The translations under genes and the position numbers were made by a program. From positions 1 through 64,000 of the forward strand of contig NW_026042696.1 of NCBI RefSeq assembly GCF_023856365.1: 64,000 bases of DNA, written 5' to 3'. How positions within the stretch are numbered: the stretch's first letter is position 1; each line of letters begins with the position of its first letter. A model generated the notes under the pieces. It was not told the DNA's origin. It saw nothing but the letters and a program-made list of their open reading frames with translations, and searched no databases. Of this stretch, positions 1 through 10,429 are shown in pieces. This DNA comes from Brienomyrus brachyistius. Lineage: Eukaryota > Chordata > Actinopteri > Osteoglossiformes > Mormyridae.

Positions 1-135
1 TGGATTTGTATACATAACAAGTGACTGGCTGTATGTCTGTGGAAAATGCTGTGATTTTTGTCATATTACAGACTGATCATAAACTAGAAGACACACATTC
101 AATATTAAAGACACCAATTAGCCTGACTGTGCGTT

Positions 136-275
136 TTTGGATTGTTGGAGGAAACCCACACAGCATGTGGAGAACATGCAAACTCCACACATACAGAGCA
201 GAAGCCAGATTCAAACCCCTAAACATGGAGGCGTGAAGCAACAGCGCCGCCTACTGGACCACCGTGCCACTATCA
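136..275 (-). repeat. Fish interspersed repeat fragment (reverse orientation), unit A
   Basis: The stretch reads as the reverse complement of the start of the common fish repeat seen forward at 25471-25800: GGAGGAAACCCACAC, AACATGCAAACTCCACAC and CCACCGTGCCAC are its recognisable blocks. Only the first part of the repeat is present. Confidence 0.75.
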
Positions 276-441
276 TTGAAACAATAATCCCAATAAATAA
301 CTCTGTTTCACAACAGCTGATAAATAGGGGATTATCCCCACAAAGAAGCACAAACCCCTTCGTGAGTGAAACTGCTTGGGTTGATTAGTATGTATCTATT
401 TATATTCAAGCATAAATAATTCACAGGCAGATTTAAATCAA

Positions 442-738
442 TTACTTATGTTTAACAGTAATATGAACTGGAATCTGCAGGATTCCACAACCAGCCACCA
501 ATACCAGCCAGTGTCCTTCCTCTCCAGTGTCCTTCCTCTTCCTCTTCATTGTCACAATGAAGGTTTTATTTTCTGTGTCATCCCTGATCAGGACAGGCCT
601 CCCATGCAAACTCACTGATCTCTCTGAAGCACAGGAGCCCCCAATCTTACACCACATCCTTTGTCTTTTGTTGTTTCCATAGTACACTGACACTGTCTCC
701 ATCCACACCCGTCACCTCCTGTTTGTCCACTGACAGCC
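442..738 (-). pseudogene. Second Ig (V-set-like) domain exon, CD300/pIgR-like, broken, unit A
   Basis: On the minus strand an acceptor CCTCCAG precedes GGCTGTCAGTG, giving in phase 1 LSVDKQEVTGVDGDSVSV, a typical start of a second domain in fish CD300/pIgR-like (CMRF35-like) receptors. After a small deletion the frame changes to YGNNKRQRMWCKIGGSC, which holds the W-C-K core, then LIRDDTENKTFIVTMKR. A 16-bp tandem duplication (GTGTCCTTCCTCTCCA repeated on the + strand near 511-540) then throws the expected WYWC end out of frame, while the IPVHITV tail is readable. The family assignment comes from these motifs; the breaks are seen directly. No functional domain can be made from this copy. Unit A also lacks one A near 685 compared with B and C. 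Confidence 0.72.
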
Positions 739-1088
739 CTGGAGGACTTCAACACACAGGTAAAACACTCAACGATTTCCACAGCAATGAAATGTTTATG
801 AATATCAGCCCATTACAACATACATACTGTATGTAAATGTTTGGCCAACCCCTGACATTTTTTAACATATTGCTTATCATATTTAACCTCATGAAGTCGC
901 CCGATTTAGCTGACACTGTTACTTCTTCCAAGTCTCGTTTATCATATTGAATTAAATTAAAATGCAGATTTTTAAATATTAAAACATTTTTCCATCAGTG
1001 TTTGTGTTAAGGTCCTTCCTTTTTGACTCAGTGACATGTTACATACTGTGCATCTCATTGGCTACAGTCTGCAGTACAGACATCTTAC
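739..1088. other. Intron-like spacer between Ig exons, unit A
   Basis: AT-rich sequence between the minus-strand V-domain donor and the next domain's acceptor. No coding frame, RNA gene or known repeat is visible. An intron of ~350 bp between domains is usual for such receptor genes. Confidence 0.5.
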
Positions 1089-1300
1089 CATCAGTGACTG
1101 ACAGATTAACCTGATCAGAGAGGCTCCACTGTACTTCACACCACACCAGTACCGATCGGAATCCTCAGCTGTCAGATTGTTGATGGTCACAGTGAAGACT
1201 CGCTGGTCAGGATCATCTCTGACTCACACTTTACCCTCCTGTGGAGAGTCAGTGTGTACTATGGGGAGTACATGACTTCACATTATACCCTCTGCACGTA
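1089..1300 (-). pseudogene. Ig V-set domain exon fragment (3' part) with splice donor, unit A
   Basis: Minus strand reads YWCRGYNVKSC, then HTDSPQEGKV, an in-frame TGA, then DDPDQRVFTVTINNLTAEDS and RYWCGVKYSG. This is the second half of a V-set domain of the fish CD300/pIgR-like group: WC pair, DDPDQRVFTV strand, and the EDSxRYWCG motif around the F-strand cysteine. The last strand should read VNLSVTD but is one frame off. The exon ends in a good donor, GATG followed by GTAAGATG, in phase 1. Its 5' half is replaced by an unrelated insert starting near 1300. TGA and the frameshift are shared by B and C, so they predate amplification. Confidence 0.8.
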
Positions 1301-2064
1301 CGGGACTCCACTCCAACAACCGCTGCAAACACCGCGCCTCCCTGAGAGCCATCACCCATCAGCTCATCAGCCACTGCAACCAACTGCAAAGACCTCCCTC
1401 TTTCCTGCATCCAAGTAAACCAACTTCCTTTCCTTTCTAACAACCTAAACTGTCCTATTCACCTGCTATATTCCTTTAGGTTTATATTCCTACAAACTGC
1501 TTGCTTTGCAGAACAGTTTTTCCCTTTTTAGGTTAATCATTTTAAATCTGGTCACTGCATTTTCATGATTACATCGTTTGTGTCTTTTCCGTTATTTCAT
1601 GTTTATTGTTTGTTAGGTATATTGTCTGTCTTATGTTAGTTGTAGGAATAAATGTATGTCTTTTTACACAACTTCAGCCTCCGTCATTGAGTGCTCACAA
1701 TAGTCCCTGCCTCTGCGATCTGCCTACTACGCTCTGAAACCTCAAACTCGCCTGAAATATCGCGAGACTCTCTCTCATTGGCCGTGAGGGGAGCTTCGCT
1801 ACCGATCGTTTACATTACCTGGTGACCCAGCTCGCTGGACGAGCCTACTAACCCAAGTTATTAAGCGATACGGGTTTATTAATGAATCCCATTTAAGTCT
1901 CACATTAACAGACTCACTGGGATTCGCATTTGAGTTTGGAGGAACCGACCATTCGGCATAACAATTGGTTACTAATCAGCATCAAATAATAATTAATTAA
2001 AAGTTAATTAATTTCAAAACATATTGGTGGAGATATTAAAATATACCTGAGCTAATAATTCCTA
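1301..2064. mobile_element. Unclassified ~765-bp insert between two V-domain pieces, unit A
   Basis: The segment separates two related copies of a ~150-bp V-domain stretch. Its first part is open on the plus strand with residues such as RASLRAITHQLISHCNQLQ. An AATAAA lies near 1649, followed by TGCTCACAATAG-type sequence and an AT-rich end. The layout, a coding tail followed by a polyadenylation signal, suggests the 3' end of a retroelement, but I could not place it in a family and see no clear target-site duplication. Confidence 0.4.
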
Positions 2065-2301
2065 CAGCTGTCAGATTGTTGATGGTCACAGTGAAGACTT
2101 GCTGGTCAGGATCATCTCTGACTCACACTTTACCCTCCAGTGGAGAGTCAGTGTGTACTATGGGAGTACATGACCTCACATTATACCCTCTGCACCAGTA
2201 TTTCACATGAGTTTTATATCTGTCACCATAGGAACATGGGATTGTTACAGATCATCCTCTCTGTACACAGGCCCATTTCACTGTAGACACACTGTCAGCA
2301 C
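2065..2301 (-). pseudogene. Ig V-set domain exon (5' end with acceptor), CD300/pIgR-like, unit A
   Basis: The minus strand has acceptor TTTTCCCCACAG followed by GTGCTGACAGTG. In phase 1 it reads GADSVSTVKWACVQRG, TGA, SVTIPCSYGDRYKTHVKYWC, then RGYNVRSCTPIVHTDSP and a second TGA before DDPDQQVFTVTINNL. The B-strand cysteine (IPCSY), the KYWC motif and the DDPDQ strand identify the fish CD300/pIgR-like V domain. The acceptor phase matches the phase-1 donor of the intact leader exon found elsewhere in the unit (21503-21542). Two stop codons make this a pseudo-exon. It is interrupted at its 3' end by the insert at 1301-2064. Confidence 0.82.
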
Positions 2302-2578
2302 CTGTGGGGAAAATAATTAACTGAATAAGGATTTTCCATCTTATGACATCTCTAAGTAATTATGCTTGGTTTGTGTAATACTTAGATTAGGTCATGTGTA
2401 ATTAACAGAACAGTGATAATGTATAAAAGTCAAAGACCATCATTTTACTATAAGAACAAGGAAAACAAAACTAGTGTCTGATCTTGGGAAGGGCTTCAGC
2501 AGGATGTGGGATCGGGAATCTGAGCCTGGCAGTGTGTTCTAGGGTCTGAGAGGAAAACCAGGACCTTAAATCCCTAGT

Positions 2579-2595
2579 AAAAGGCCTAGATGAGG
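2579..2595 (+). repeat. Target-site duplication, 5' side of L1-like element, unit A
   Basis: AAAAGGCCTAGATGAGG here is repeated exactly at 8278-8294 on the far side of the element. The length, 17 bp, and the A-rich start fit target-primed reverse transcription. Confidence 0.9.
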
Positions 2596-2706
2596 GTTTC
2601 CGGTAATGGCGGCTTGCTGAGAAGACGTGCCCACTTCTGCTCCGCTATGTTTCTGTAAAATCCTGAATAATACTCGTTTATTGGACGTTGAACAAGACCA
2701 GTAGTG

Positions 2707-3645
2707 ATGCCTCTCTCGCAAAAGAAACTTGGTAAAAACATTAGTAGACCGACTCAGTCGAAATTGTCTAACTTCACTTCTAAGTCGAGCTCCGAGGCTA
2801 GCTGTGAAGCTAATGTTAGTGGTGAAGATAGCGAGAATAATACCAACACCTGTCAGGTGATGGAGGAGAAAATTGACAAGCCAAATGAGAGGGGAAAGAC
2901 GGTCGAAAGCTTAGACGCAGTACTGGCGGCTATTGCAAACTTGAAATCGGATTTTTCCTCCAAACTGGACGGTATTTTGTCAGCAATAGAGACTGTGAGG
3001 AAGGATGTTAATGAGTGTGCTAAACGGGTCGGTGAGGCGGAGGCCCGGATATCTGCAGCAGAAGATAGTATCACCACCTTGGAAGCAAAGGCACGGACTC
3101 TTGAAAATAACAACAAAGATCTCGAAGACAAAGTGCTGGATCTGGAGGCCAGATCGCGACGTTCTAACTTGAGACTTGTTAACCTGCCCGAGGGCGCGGA
3201 AGGAGAGGACGCGTGCGTCTTCTTGGAAAACTGGCTGCCGGAGGCTCTGAACTTGGCACCGCTACATACCGCTCTGACGCTGGAGAGAGCTCATCGGATC
3301 GGCCAGAAGAATACGTCAAACACCGCTGCACCGAGGACAATGATCATGAAGTTCCTAAATTACAAGGATAAAATGACCGTGATAAGAGCTGCCAGGGCAA
3401 AGGGACAGATTCTTTTCAAGAACCGTCCGGTGAGATTTTATGAGGACCTGGCGACCGGTGTACACAGAAAACAGAAAGAGTTTAACGCCGTGAGACAACA
3501 GCTTCGCTCCATGGGGATCCGGTACGGCATGATTCCTCCCGCGCGACTGATAGTGACATACAACGGAAAGTCTCGCATCTTTAACCAGCCAGGTGAAGCG
3601 GAGAATTTTGTGAAGGCTCTGAGGTCAGAAAGTGGACTGGGTTGA
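2707..3645 (+). CDS. L1-like ORF1 protein (RNA-binding chaperone type), unit A
   Basis: 312 codons from ATG at 2707, close to the usual L1 ORF1 length. Residues ~1-60 are polar and serine-rich. About 65-148 form a coiled coil with heptad-like leucines and alanines (trimerisation segment). About 150-240 look like the RNA-recognition domain beginning SRRSNLRLVNLPEG. The C-terminal domain runs from PRTMIMKFLNYKDK through FYEDLATGVHRKQKEF to NFVKALRS, the pattern of the L1 transposase-22 family. The protein binds element RNA and acts in the retrotransposition particle. No stop or frameshift is seen here. A GTG sits just before the ATG, but ATG is the sensible start. Confidence 0.85.
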   Translation: MPLSQKKLGKNISRPTQSKLSNFTSKSSSEASCEANVSGEDSENNTNTCQVMEEKIDKPNERGKTVESLDAVLAAIANLKSDFSSKLDGILSAIETVRKDVNECAKRVGEAEARISAAEDSITTLEAKARTLENNNKDLEDKVLDLEARSRRSNLRLVNLPEGAEGEDACVFLENWLPEALNLAPLHTALTLERAHRIGQKNTSNTAAPRTMIMKFLNYKDKMTVIRAARAKGQILFKNRPVRFYEDLATGVHRKQKEFNAVRQQLRSMGIRYGMIPPARLIVTYNGKSRIFNQPGEAENFVKALRSESGLG

Positions 3646-4079
3646 GAATGTAATCATTGACATGCTGTGTGTTGGCATGAAGGAATAATTACTGAGCTTT
3701 AAGTTTTAAAAGAAGAGTGAAAGAGAAAGGCCAATTTGTTATATTTGTTTATCGGTCCAGAGGCTTACAGCTACTATTAGTAGCCTAATTTTCTTAATGT
3801 ATCCAATAACGAGTTTTTCTGTTTATGTAGCGGGGTGGGGTAGGGGGGAAAGGTGTTTAGGCATAGTCGGTTGATCCTCACTTTTGGGTGGAACAACCTT
3901 TAGCTGTTAGACAGGTACCAGTATATATAGGGGGAGGGAAATGGGTACCAAAGTTCAAGTTAAAGGGGTATGTTCAATACTTATTGTTGTGGGTGTAGTT
4001 TTTGACATTCAGATGTTATTTGTTTCTCTATCCTTTAATATTTCAAATGTGTTGGGAAGCTCATTTAGTGCTGTGTGTT

Positions 4080-4697
4080 ATGTCTGGTGGAATAAGAATT
4101 AAAATTTCTTCTTGGAACTGCAGAGGACTACAAAAACTGGAGAAGGTAAAACAAGTAATGACTAGGGTGAAATCTATGCACTCTGATATCATGCTACTTC
4201 AGGAAACACACCTGTTGTCTAGTCAAGAGGCGAAGATTAGGAGGAGGTGGCAGGGCAGTATATATTCTGCACCCTTCACCTCTCAGGCAAGAGGTGTTAT
4301 GATTTTGATCCACAAATCTATACCATTCCATGTGACAAGGGTTATTAAAGACAAGGCGGGGAGATATATTATTTTACAGGGCACACTTATTACGGAAAAA
4401 ATAATCCTGATAAATATCTATGCTCCAAACATTGACGACCCAAAGTTTTTTCATAATCTTTTTTTGACAGCATCATCTCTGTCTGGTAGCTTTATTATAG
4501 GAGGGGATTTTAATTGTACATTGAATCCAGAATTGGATAGGAGCTCAGGTATTGATTTCTCGCATCCTAAAAGTAGACAAACTATTCAACATTTTATGAA
4601 AGAACTTGATCTGAGGGATATTTGGAGGGATATGAACCCCAAGGTCTTAAAATACTCCTGCTACTCAAATACACTTTTTTTTTTTTTTTTTTTTTAG
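4080..4697 (+). pseudogene. L1-like ORF2 endonuclease part, truncated by a poly-T tract, unit A
   Basis: Starting at ATG 4080 (MSGGIRIKISSWNCRGL), the frame shows the apurinic endonuclease signature in order: SWNCRGL, LLQETHLL (metal-binding Glu), INIYAPN and GGDFNCTLN. At 4676-4695 a run of T encodes phenylalanines and ends in TAG. The last catalytic motif, SDHSP, is in another frame at ~4758-4772, followed by RWRFKQK and a stop. The nuclease is therefore split in all three units, so the lesion predates amplification. An upstream in-frame extension to 4002 exists but lacks conserved features. Confidence 0.85.
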
Positions 4698-4983
4698 TTT
4701 CTGGCAATATGAGGTACAAAATAAAGGATTGTCACTACGATAGCATTTTAATATCTGACCATTCGCCAAACTCATTAATATATGAAGGTTTAAGACTAAA
4801 AAGAGATCCCCCTAGATGGAGATTTAAACAAAAATAGACAATCAAATAAATATTTATTTTGAAACTAATACGGATTAAACGTCACCCTGCACAAGGTGGG
4901 AAGCATTTAAGGCCTACGTAAGAGGTCAGATTATTAGTTTTACAAGTTATAGAGCAAACCAAACTTATAAGAAAACAAAAAAG
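4698..4983 (+). pseudogene. Degraded linker of ORF2 between endonuclease and RT, unit A
   Basis: The coding trace passes from frame to frame: SDHSPNSLIYEG and PPRWRFKQK in one frame, then a TAG, then in the RT frame INIYFETNTD, an in-frame TAA, and CTRWEAFKAYVRGQ leading into the open RT region. The protein trace is recognisable, with at least one stop and one apparent deletion common to all units. Confidence 0.7.
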
Positions 4984-7851
4984 TTGGAGGCGGAGATTGA
5001 GCTGCTTGAGGGAGAATACTTTCAAACCTTTTGTCCAAGAGTCCATCAAAAGCTTTTATTACTAAGAACACAGTATAACGAACTTTCTGCTTCTAAAGCA
5101 GCCTCACATCTTTTGCGTCTTAAACAATCATTCTATGACCAAGGGGAAAAGCCCGGGAAATTATTAGCCTGGCGCCTCCGACAATTACAAAATGAGAAAA
5201 ACATTACTTCAGTTGTAAACAGTGATGGACAGATCATTGTTGACCCTCTAGGAATTAATGAAACTTTTAAGTTTTTTTTTTATGAAAAACTATACAGCTC
5301 AGACATAACACATATGGGACAAGAGCAAAATCTCTTCTTAGATACCCTTCAGATACCTAGCATTTCAGAACTAATAAGTGCAGACCTTAATACACCTATA
5401 ACAAAGGAGGAAATATCTATAGCAATAGATCATTTGAAAACAGGTAAAACCCCAGGCCCAGATGGGCTGCCGACAGAAATTTATAGGAAATTTAAAACTA
5501 AATTGCTGTCCCCTCTTTTTGACATGTTCGCGGATTCATTTGAGAAGGGAATCCTTCCGGCTTCATTAAGAGGAGCTCTGATAACTTTACTACCCAAACC
5601 AGGTAAACCGTGCAATAAATGTGGAAACCTAAGACCAATAAGTCTTCTTAATGTGGATTTAAAGATACTTTGTAAAATTTTGGCTCGAAGACTGGAGAGA
5701 TTCTTACCTGATCTAATTCCCTGTGACCAGAATGGGTTTATTGCAGGTAGACAGGGATTTCATAATGTGAGACGAGTGTTGGATATTCTTCATAATCAGG
5801 AAGGAAAAAACAGACAATGCTTTACTATCACTGGATGCCAAAAAGGCCTTTGATAGAGTTGAGTGGCCCTACTTATTTGAAATATTAAAAAGATTTGGCT
5901 GTGGGGATAATTTCTGTCGGTGGATTAGACTTCTATATAATGAACCATATGCTGAAATACTGACAAATGGAATTATATCTAAACCATTTGAAATTAAACG
6001 GGGATGTAGGCAAGGGTGCCCTTTGTCCCCCTTATTGTTTATTTTAGCAATTGAACCGTTTGCCATTGCGGTGCGGTCTCATAAAAACATAACTGGTTTA
6101 TCAGTAAATCAACAGGAACATAGAATTGCTTTATTTGCAGATGATGTCATCCTTTTTTTGGAAAAACTGAAAGATTCTATCCCAGCCTTGTTGGATTTAT
6201 TACACACATTTGGACGGATATCAGGATATAAAGTGAACAAAGAAAAATCTTCATTAATGATACTTAACTCAGAAGAGAGAAGAAGTGCCGGAAATTCTTT
6301 CCAATTCAAAATGGTAGACTGTTTTACCTATCTCGGGATTAGGATAGTGCCATGTTTGAGAGACATTGTTGGAGCTAACTACACCCCTATGATAAATTCC
6401 ATCATCTCATCTGTAGATAGATGGAAACCCTTGCCCTTGTCACTTATAGCAAGAATTAATGTTCTTAAACTAAACATAATGCCCAAACTTCTGTACTTGT
6501 TCCAGAACATTCCATTGTCACCTCCTGCTAATTTATTCTCACACCTGAAAACAATTTTTGTACGTTTTTTGTGGAATAATAGACGACCGAGGCTGCGTTT
6601 ATCACTCTTGTACTTACCGTATGAAAGAGGAGGCCTCAAATGTCCCAATCCACTTTGGTACTATTGGGCAGCTCAATTGAGGACTATGATGTATTATTTT
6701 ACAGATAAATCCCTCCCGCCTTGGATGAATATTGAAAACTGCTCGGTACCATCTTCCCCTTCCCCAATACCTATATTCAGCAAAAGTCAAAATGTTGAAA
6801 AAAAAGACAAAAAATCCTATAGTCAGAAATATGATTATAATCTGGTATCAGGTTAAGAAATATCTGGGTGAATCCACCTCTCTCGCACGCTTCAGCCCAA
6901 TATGGGGTAATCATTTTTTCCCTCCAGGCAGAGCAGACCCTGGTTTTAGGAAGTGGGCTGACAAAGGTTTAAAGACAATAGGGGACCTCATGGGATCAGA
7001 GGATGAGACTTTGATGTCATTTGAGGAGTTGATTGCCAAGTATGATATTCCATGCAAACATCGATTTAAATATCTACAAATGAGAAACTTTATTGGATTA
7101 TCTCAAAATCAATGCTTGTCAATCCCTCCGTTATCCACATTGGAAACAGAAATGAAAAAAGATTGCTTTGGAAAGGGAATAATCTCCAAACTATATAATA
7201 TATTAGTAGAGGGTTCCCCTGAATCTTCTTTAGGGAAACTTAATGCCTGGAGGGAAGACTTACAGGAGGACTTATCCTCCGAAGACTGGGAGGAGGCATG
7301 TGCTGAAGCACAAACACAAACTACCAGTACCCGTCTTAAAGTACTGCAATATAATTGGCTAATGAGGACATATGTGACTCCAGAAAAGCTTAATAAGTAT
7401 AATGGTGATAGCCCAGACTTGTGTTTCAGGTGTGGAGAGGAGAAAGGGACATTCTTCCACTGTATCTGGGAATGCAATAAAGTACAATTGTTTTGGAAAG
7501 AGATCAAACAAGCTCTGGATACTATATTGGGTATACAATTAGATCTTGACCCTAAACTATTTATTTTAGGTTTATATCCTGATGGACATCTTATGTCTAG
7601 AAAGATAATTACCCGCCATGGACTTATGTCTACTGTTAGCAAAAAGAGTCATAGCACTCTCATGGAGGAAGACCAGTAAACCAAAACTCATTAACTGGAT
7701 AAAGGAACTGTCCACAACTTTACCTATGGAGAAAATTACTTACATTGTCAAGGGAAAACTGTCACTTTTTCAAAACATTTGGGGTCCCTTTATGCAATAT
7801 ATGGAAAATGTGGATCTTAGTAGTATTGTGAATGAGGCAGATGAGATGTAA
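4984..7851 (+). pseudogene. L1-like ORF2 reverse transcriptase part with three extra frameshifts, unit A
   Basis: The sequence matches the 954-codon open frame of units B and C but carries three single-base insertions: an extra A in the run at 5805-5810, just before the LDAKKAFD motif; an extra A at 6751; and an extra C at 7612-7614. Each shifts the frame, so the RT is broken into four overlapping pieces. Visible motifs include [43 protein letters not shown] with the catalytic Asp pair, and the CFRCGEEKG cysteine motif. The insertions are absent from B and C and may be base-calling errors or recent mutations. Confidence 0.88.
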
Positions 7852-7986
7852 TTGATGTCGGCCCTCTGCAGCTTCCTAAACTAAAAAAATTTGAGTTTGT
7901 AATTTTGAACAATACAGAACAGTACAATTGAGGTGGAGTTGAGCAACCCTTGGAAAATAGAGAAACTTATTTGTTGTTGGGGTTTT

Positions 7987-8021
<35 letters not shown>

Positions 8022-8277
8022 TTTTTTATGTTTTTTGGGGGTTTTTTTGGGCTTTGTGTTTTTCTTTTATTTGATTAAGTTATTATTTACAGGTCATATT
8101 TTGTACTTCCACCTAAATATTTTTCTATCATCTTTTAAATGTCTGATTTGCAAGGAAGGTTGATTGATTGTTATACAATAATTTAGTTGCCTTGGATGCT
8201 CCTTTCGATGTGGAAGCACTCAAACTTCTGTAATTTCTGTATTTTTTTAAATTTTAATAAAGATATTGTTGGAAAAA

Positions 8278-8294
8278 AAAAGGCCTAGATGAGG
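8278..8294 (+). repeat. Target-site duplication, 3' side of L1-like element, unit A
   Basis: Exact repeat of 2579-2595 directly after the short A tail. Confidence 0.9.
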
Positions 8295-8316
8295 TGAATG
8301 AATGGGCTTGTCACTG

Positions 8317-9115
8317 TGTGGGATGGCCACACCCCTTCAGTACTATGGCCTTATTTGTAAACATATCCAGTCCTGTGATACAGGCCCTCTCATATTCCCT
8401 CTATACATGCTTCCTTTGGGCTCTATTTGTGAACGTTATTATGTAAAATATCATTGCTATGCTGGTGATACGCAGCTCTATCTGCCATTAAAACCTGGTG
8501 ACTGCTGCTCTCTGGTGGCCCTTTCTAACTGTCTGGAGGATATTAAGAACAGGACAGCAATGACTTTCGTCCAGATTAATGAAAACAAGACAGAGGTAAT
8601 GAGTTTTGGTCACTGTTCATGATCTCAGAGAACAATTAGGGCCTCATTCAGAAAACTTCCAGTCACATACTAAAAATCTTGGTGTCATCTTTGATTCATC
8701 ACTGAGTTTGATAAACAAATAAATGCTGTTGTGAAGGGGTGTTTCTGTCAGCTGAGTTCAATAGCCTGGCTTAAACCACACCTTTCAGCCAAAGACCTGG
8801 AGAGTTACTCCTGCTTTTATCCTGATTGGGTTACTGCCGTTCTCTGTACCCAGGTTTACCAGAAGCATCTTTATTCTGACTACACCTTGTTCAAAACGGT
8901 GCTACCAGGCTCTCAACAAAAAATAGACACCAAATTTCCCCTGTGTTGGCTGCATTGCATTGGCTACCTGTTAAGTTTTGAGAATTTCTGAGAATACAGT
9001 TTAAAGATTTCTTATTTCTTTCTAAGGCGATACATGGCATAGGTCCCCAGTCCGTCTCGGAGCTAATTCAGCCTTACACCGCTTCTTATTAGATGCATCT
9101 CTGTACTGACCCTGC
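8317..9115 (+). mobile_element. L2/CR1-type LINE fragment (C-terminal RT), unit A
   Basis: The broken translation reads GPLIFPLYMLPLGSI, HCYAGDTQLYLPLKP, CLEDIKNRTAMTFVQINENK, then in a shifted frame VIFDSS-like residues, INAVVKGCFCQLSSIAWLK and an end near LIQPYTA. Fish L2-like LINEs carry FHCYADDTQLYLPLK, NENKTE and QLxxxAKxKP in this order; here the catalytic ADD reads AGD. Stops at ~8620 and ~8989 confirm decay. The clade is assigned from memory of motif patterns. Confidence 0.65.
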
Positions 9116-10251
9116 ACACACAGGAACACATTTTATTTATCTATTTAATCTGACTACTCTGCTTTGCACATCATGTATTTAACATTTATAGTGATTTTAT
9201 ATTTATTACTAGATTATTGTATAACTTTTGCACTGTTTTTTGAACTTGGTTGTTGCTTAGTCTTGTTTTTCCATGGAGCACCATTATACCAAAAAGAATT
9301 CCTTGTAGGGTCAACCTACTTGGCAATAAACCACAGTCTGATTCTGATTATTTTTTGTGTAACATTGTGTAACATTGGCCAATGTCTCTACTTTTACTAT
9401 ATATTTATATTATTTTGACCTACAGCACTTTGGCACAACATAGATTGTTTTTAAATGTGCTATAGAAATAAAAATAATTCAACTTGATATAGAAACATAT
9501 TTCAAGTCATCCATCTTGCCGAGATGGGGGTTGCGCTGTGACCCCTGGTGGACAAATTATGCAGCAACAGCACTCATATCATGGTTGAAAGTTCTGTCTT
9601 CAGTCTCTCTGTTTCTTTTTAGTTATCATTAATTGGCCATTATAAACCAAATGCTGATAGCGATTTATCACAGACTCCTGCATTAATGAATTAAAATATT
9701 CATGATGAATAAAGAAGATGAATTGGCGCTAATGTGTATTTTTACTGTGTTATTGATGAGATAAATATTACAGTACACGGATCGCTCTGGTATCTCAGAA
9801 ATTGTCTCCATTTTTTCATACAAATTTATCATTAGTACAGTAGTGCTTGCAGTTCACAAATGCTTTGGCCTACAAACAATTTGGTTCGCAAAAACTAAAT
9901 TTGGTCAATGAACAAACTCGACCAGATTCCTTTTTTTATACTAGTGTAACACCGGCGGGGCGCATATCCCAGCATGCCCCGCGTACAATTGTAAATTGAA
10001 GGACCACGACAGGCACCCAACAAGCACCGAACCCAAATACACAGATGGGAAACACAATGTTGTCAGAAGCTGAACTGCGAAATGCAGATGCAGTGATAGA
10101 TTTACACAAACTAAATACACGTTAGGAGCGGACAGGGTATACACACAAGACATGGGCAAAGTGTAAAGTGAGGTAGACCTTCAACAGCACGTCAGTCCAT
10201 TGCAGGGCAATGGAAGCTGGAGAAATGCCATGTGAACAGCAGAAATGTGGT
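9116..10251. other. AT-rich stretch without recognised genes, unit A
   Basis: The first ~300 bp may be the tail of the L2-like fragment, with an AATAAA-like run near 9327. Around 9845-10120 is an unrecognised block whose plus frame is open in B (34701-34979) and C (60643-60921) but stopped by TGA in A; nothing else suggests a gene. Confidence 0.45.
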
Positions 10252-10336
10252 CATACAGGATGTGAGGGTGAGACTGTGTGCTGTATACAGAGGGTCTGAC
10301 CTCACGGCTTTGTTTCAGTCTTTAGTATTGTGATGA
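10252..10336 (-). repeat. 85-bp dispersed segment, copy 1 of 3, unit A
   Basis: GTCATACAGGATGTGAGGGTGAGACT and CAGAGGGTCTGACCTCA are shared with 21997-22083 in the same direction and 20318-20402 inverted. No leader exon is seen next to this copy. Confidence 0.6.
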
Positions 10337-10429
10337 CATTGTGATAGCCCAGTGATAACTATACTGGATGGGTGGTACCCCTTCAAAGAGCAAGGGGAGA
10401 TGGGATACCATTGTGGTATGCAAGCAGGT

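Larger units (their letters stand above)
2596..8277 (+). mobile_element. L1-like (possibly Tx1-group) non-LTR retrotransposon, full length, unit A
   Basis: The element is 5.68 kb, bounded by a perfect 17-bp duplication. Order: ~110-bp 5' leader, ORF1 with coiled coil, 434-bp gap to the first plausible ORF2 ATG, ORF2 with endonuclease, reverse transcriptase and a C-terminal cysteine-histidine motif, a 3' untranslated region with a TTTA microsatellite (7985-8029), AATAAA at 8256-8261 and a short A tail. ORF1 followed by an apurinic-type endonuclease and RT is the layout of the L1 superfamily; placing it in Tx1 or classical L1 would need a tree. ORF2 carries an old poly-T interruption and stop shared by all units, plus three frameshifts unique to this unit. 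Confidence 0.9.

Noticed and set aside
1301..2064. Complete LTR flanked by duplicated target
   Set aside because: The flanking similarity is ~150 bp of V-domain sequence with differences, far longer than a target-site duplication, and no TG...CA ends fit.
2853..3131. Minus frame opposite ORF1
   Set aside because: Antisense shadow of the ORF1 coiled-coil coding region.
7985..8029. TTTA run as a functional site
   Set aside because: A plain microsatellite in the retrotransposon 3' region.
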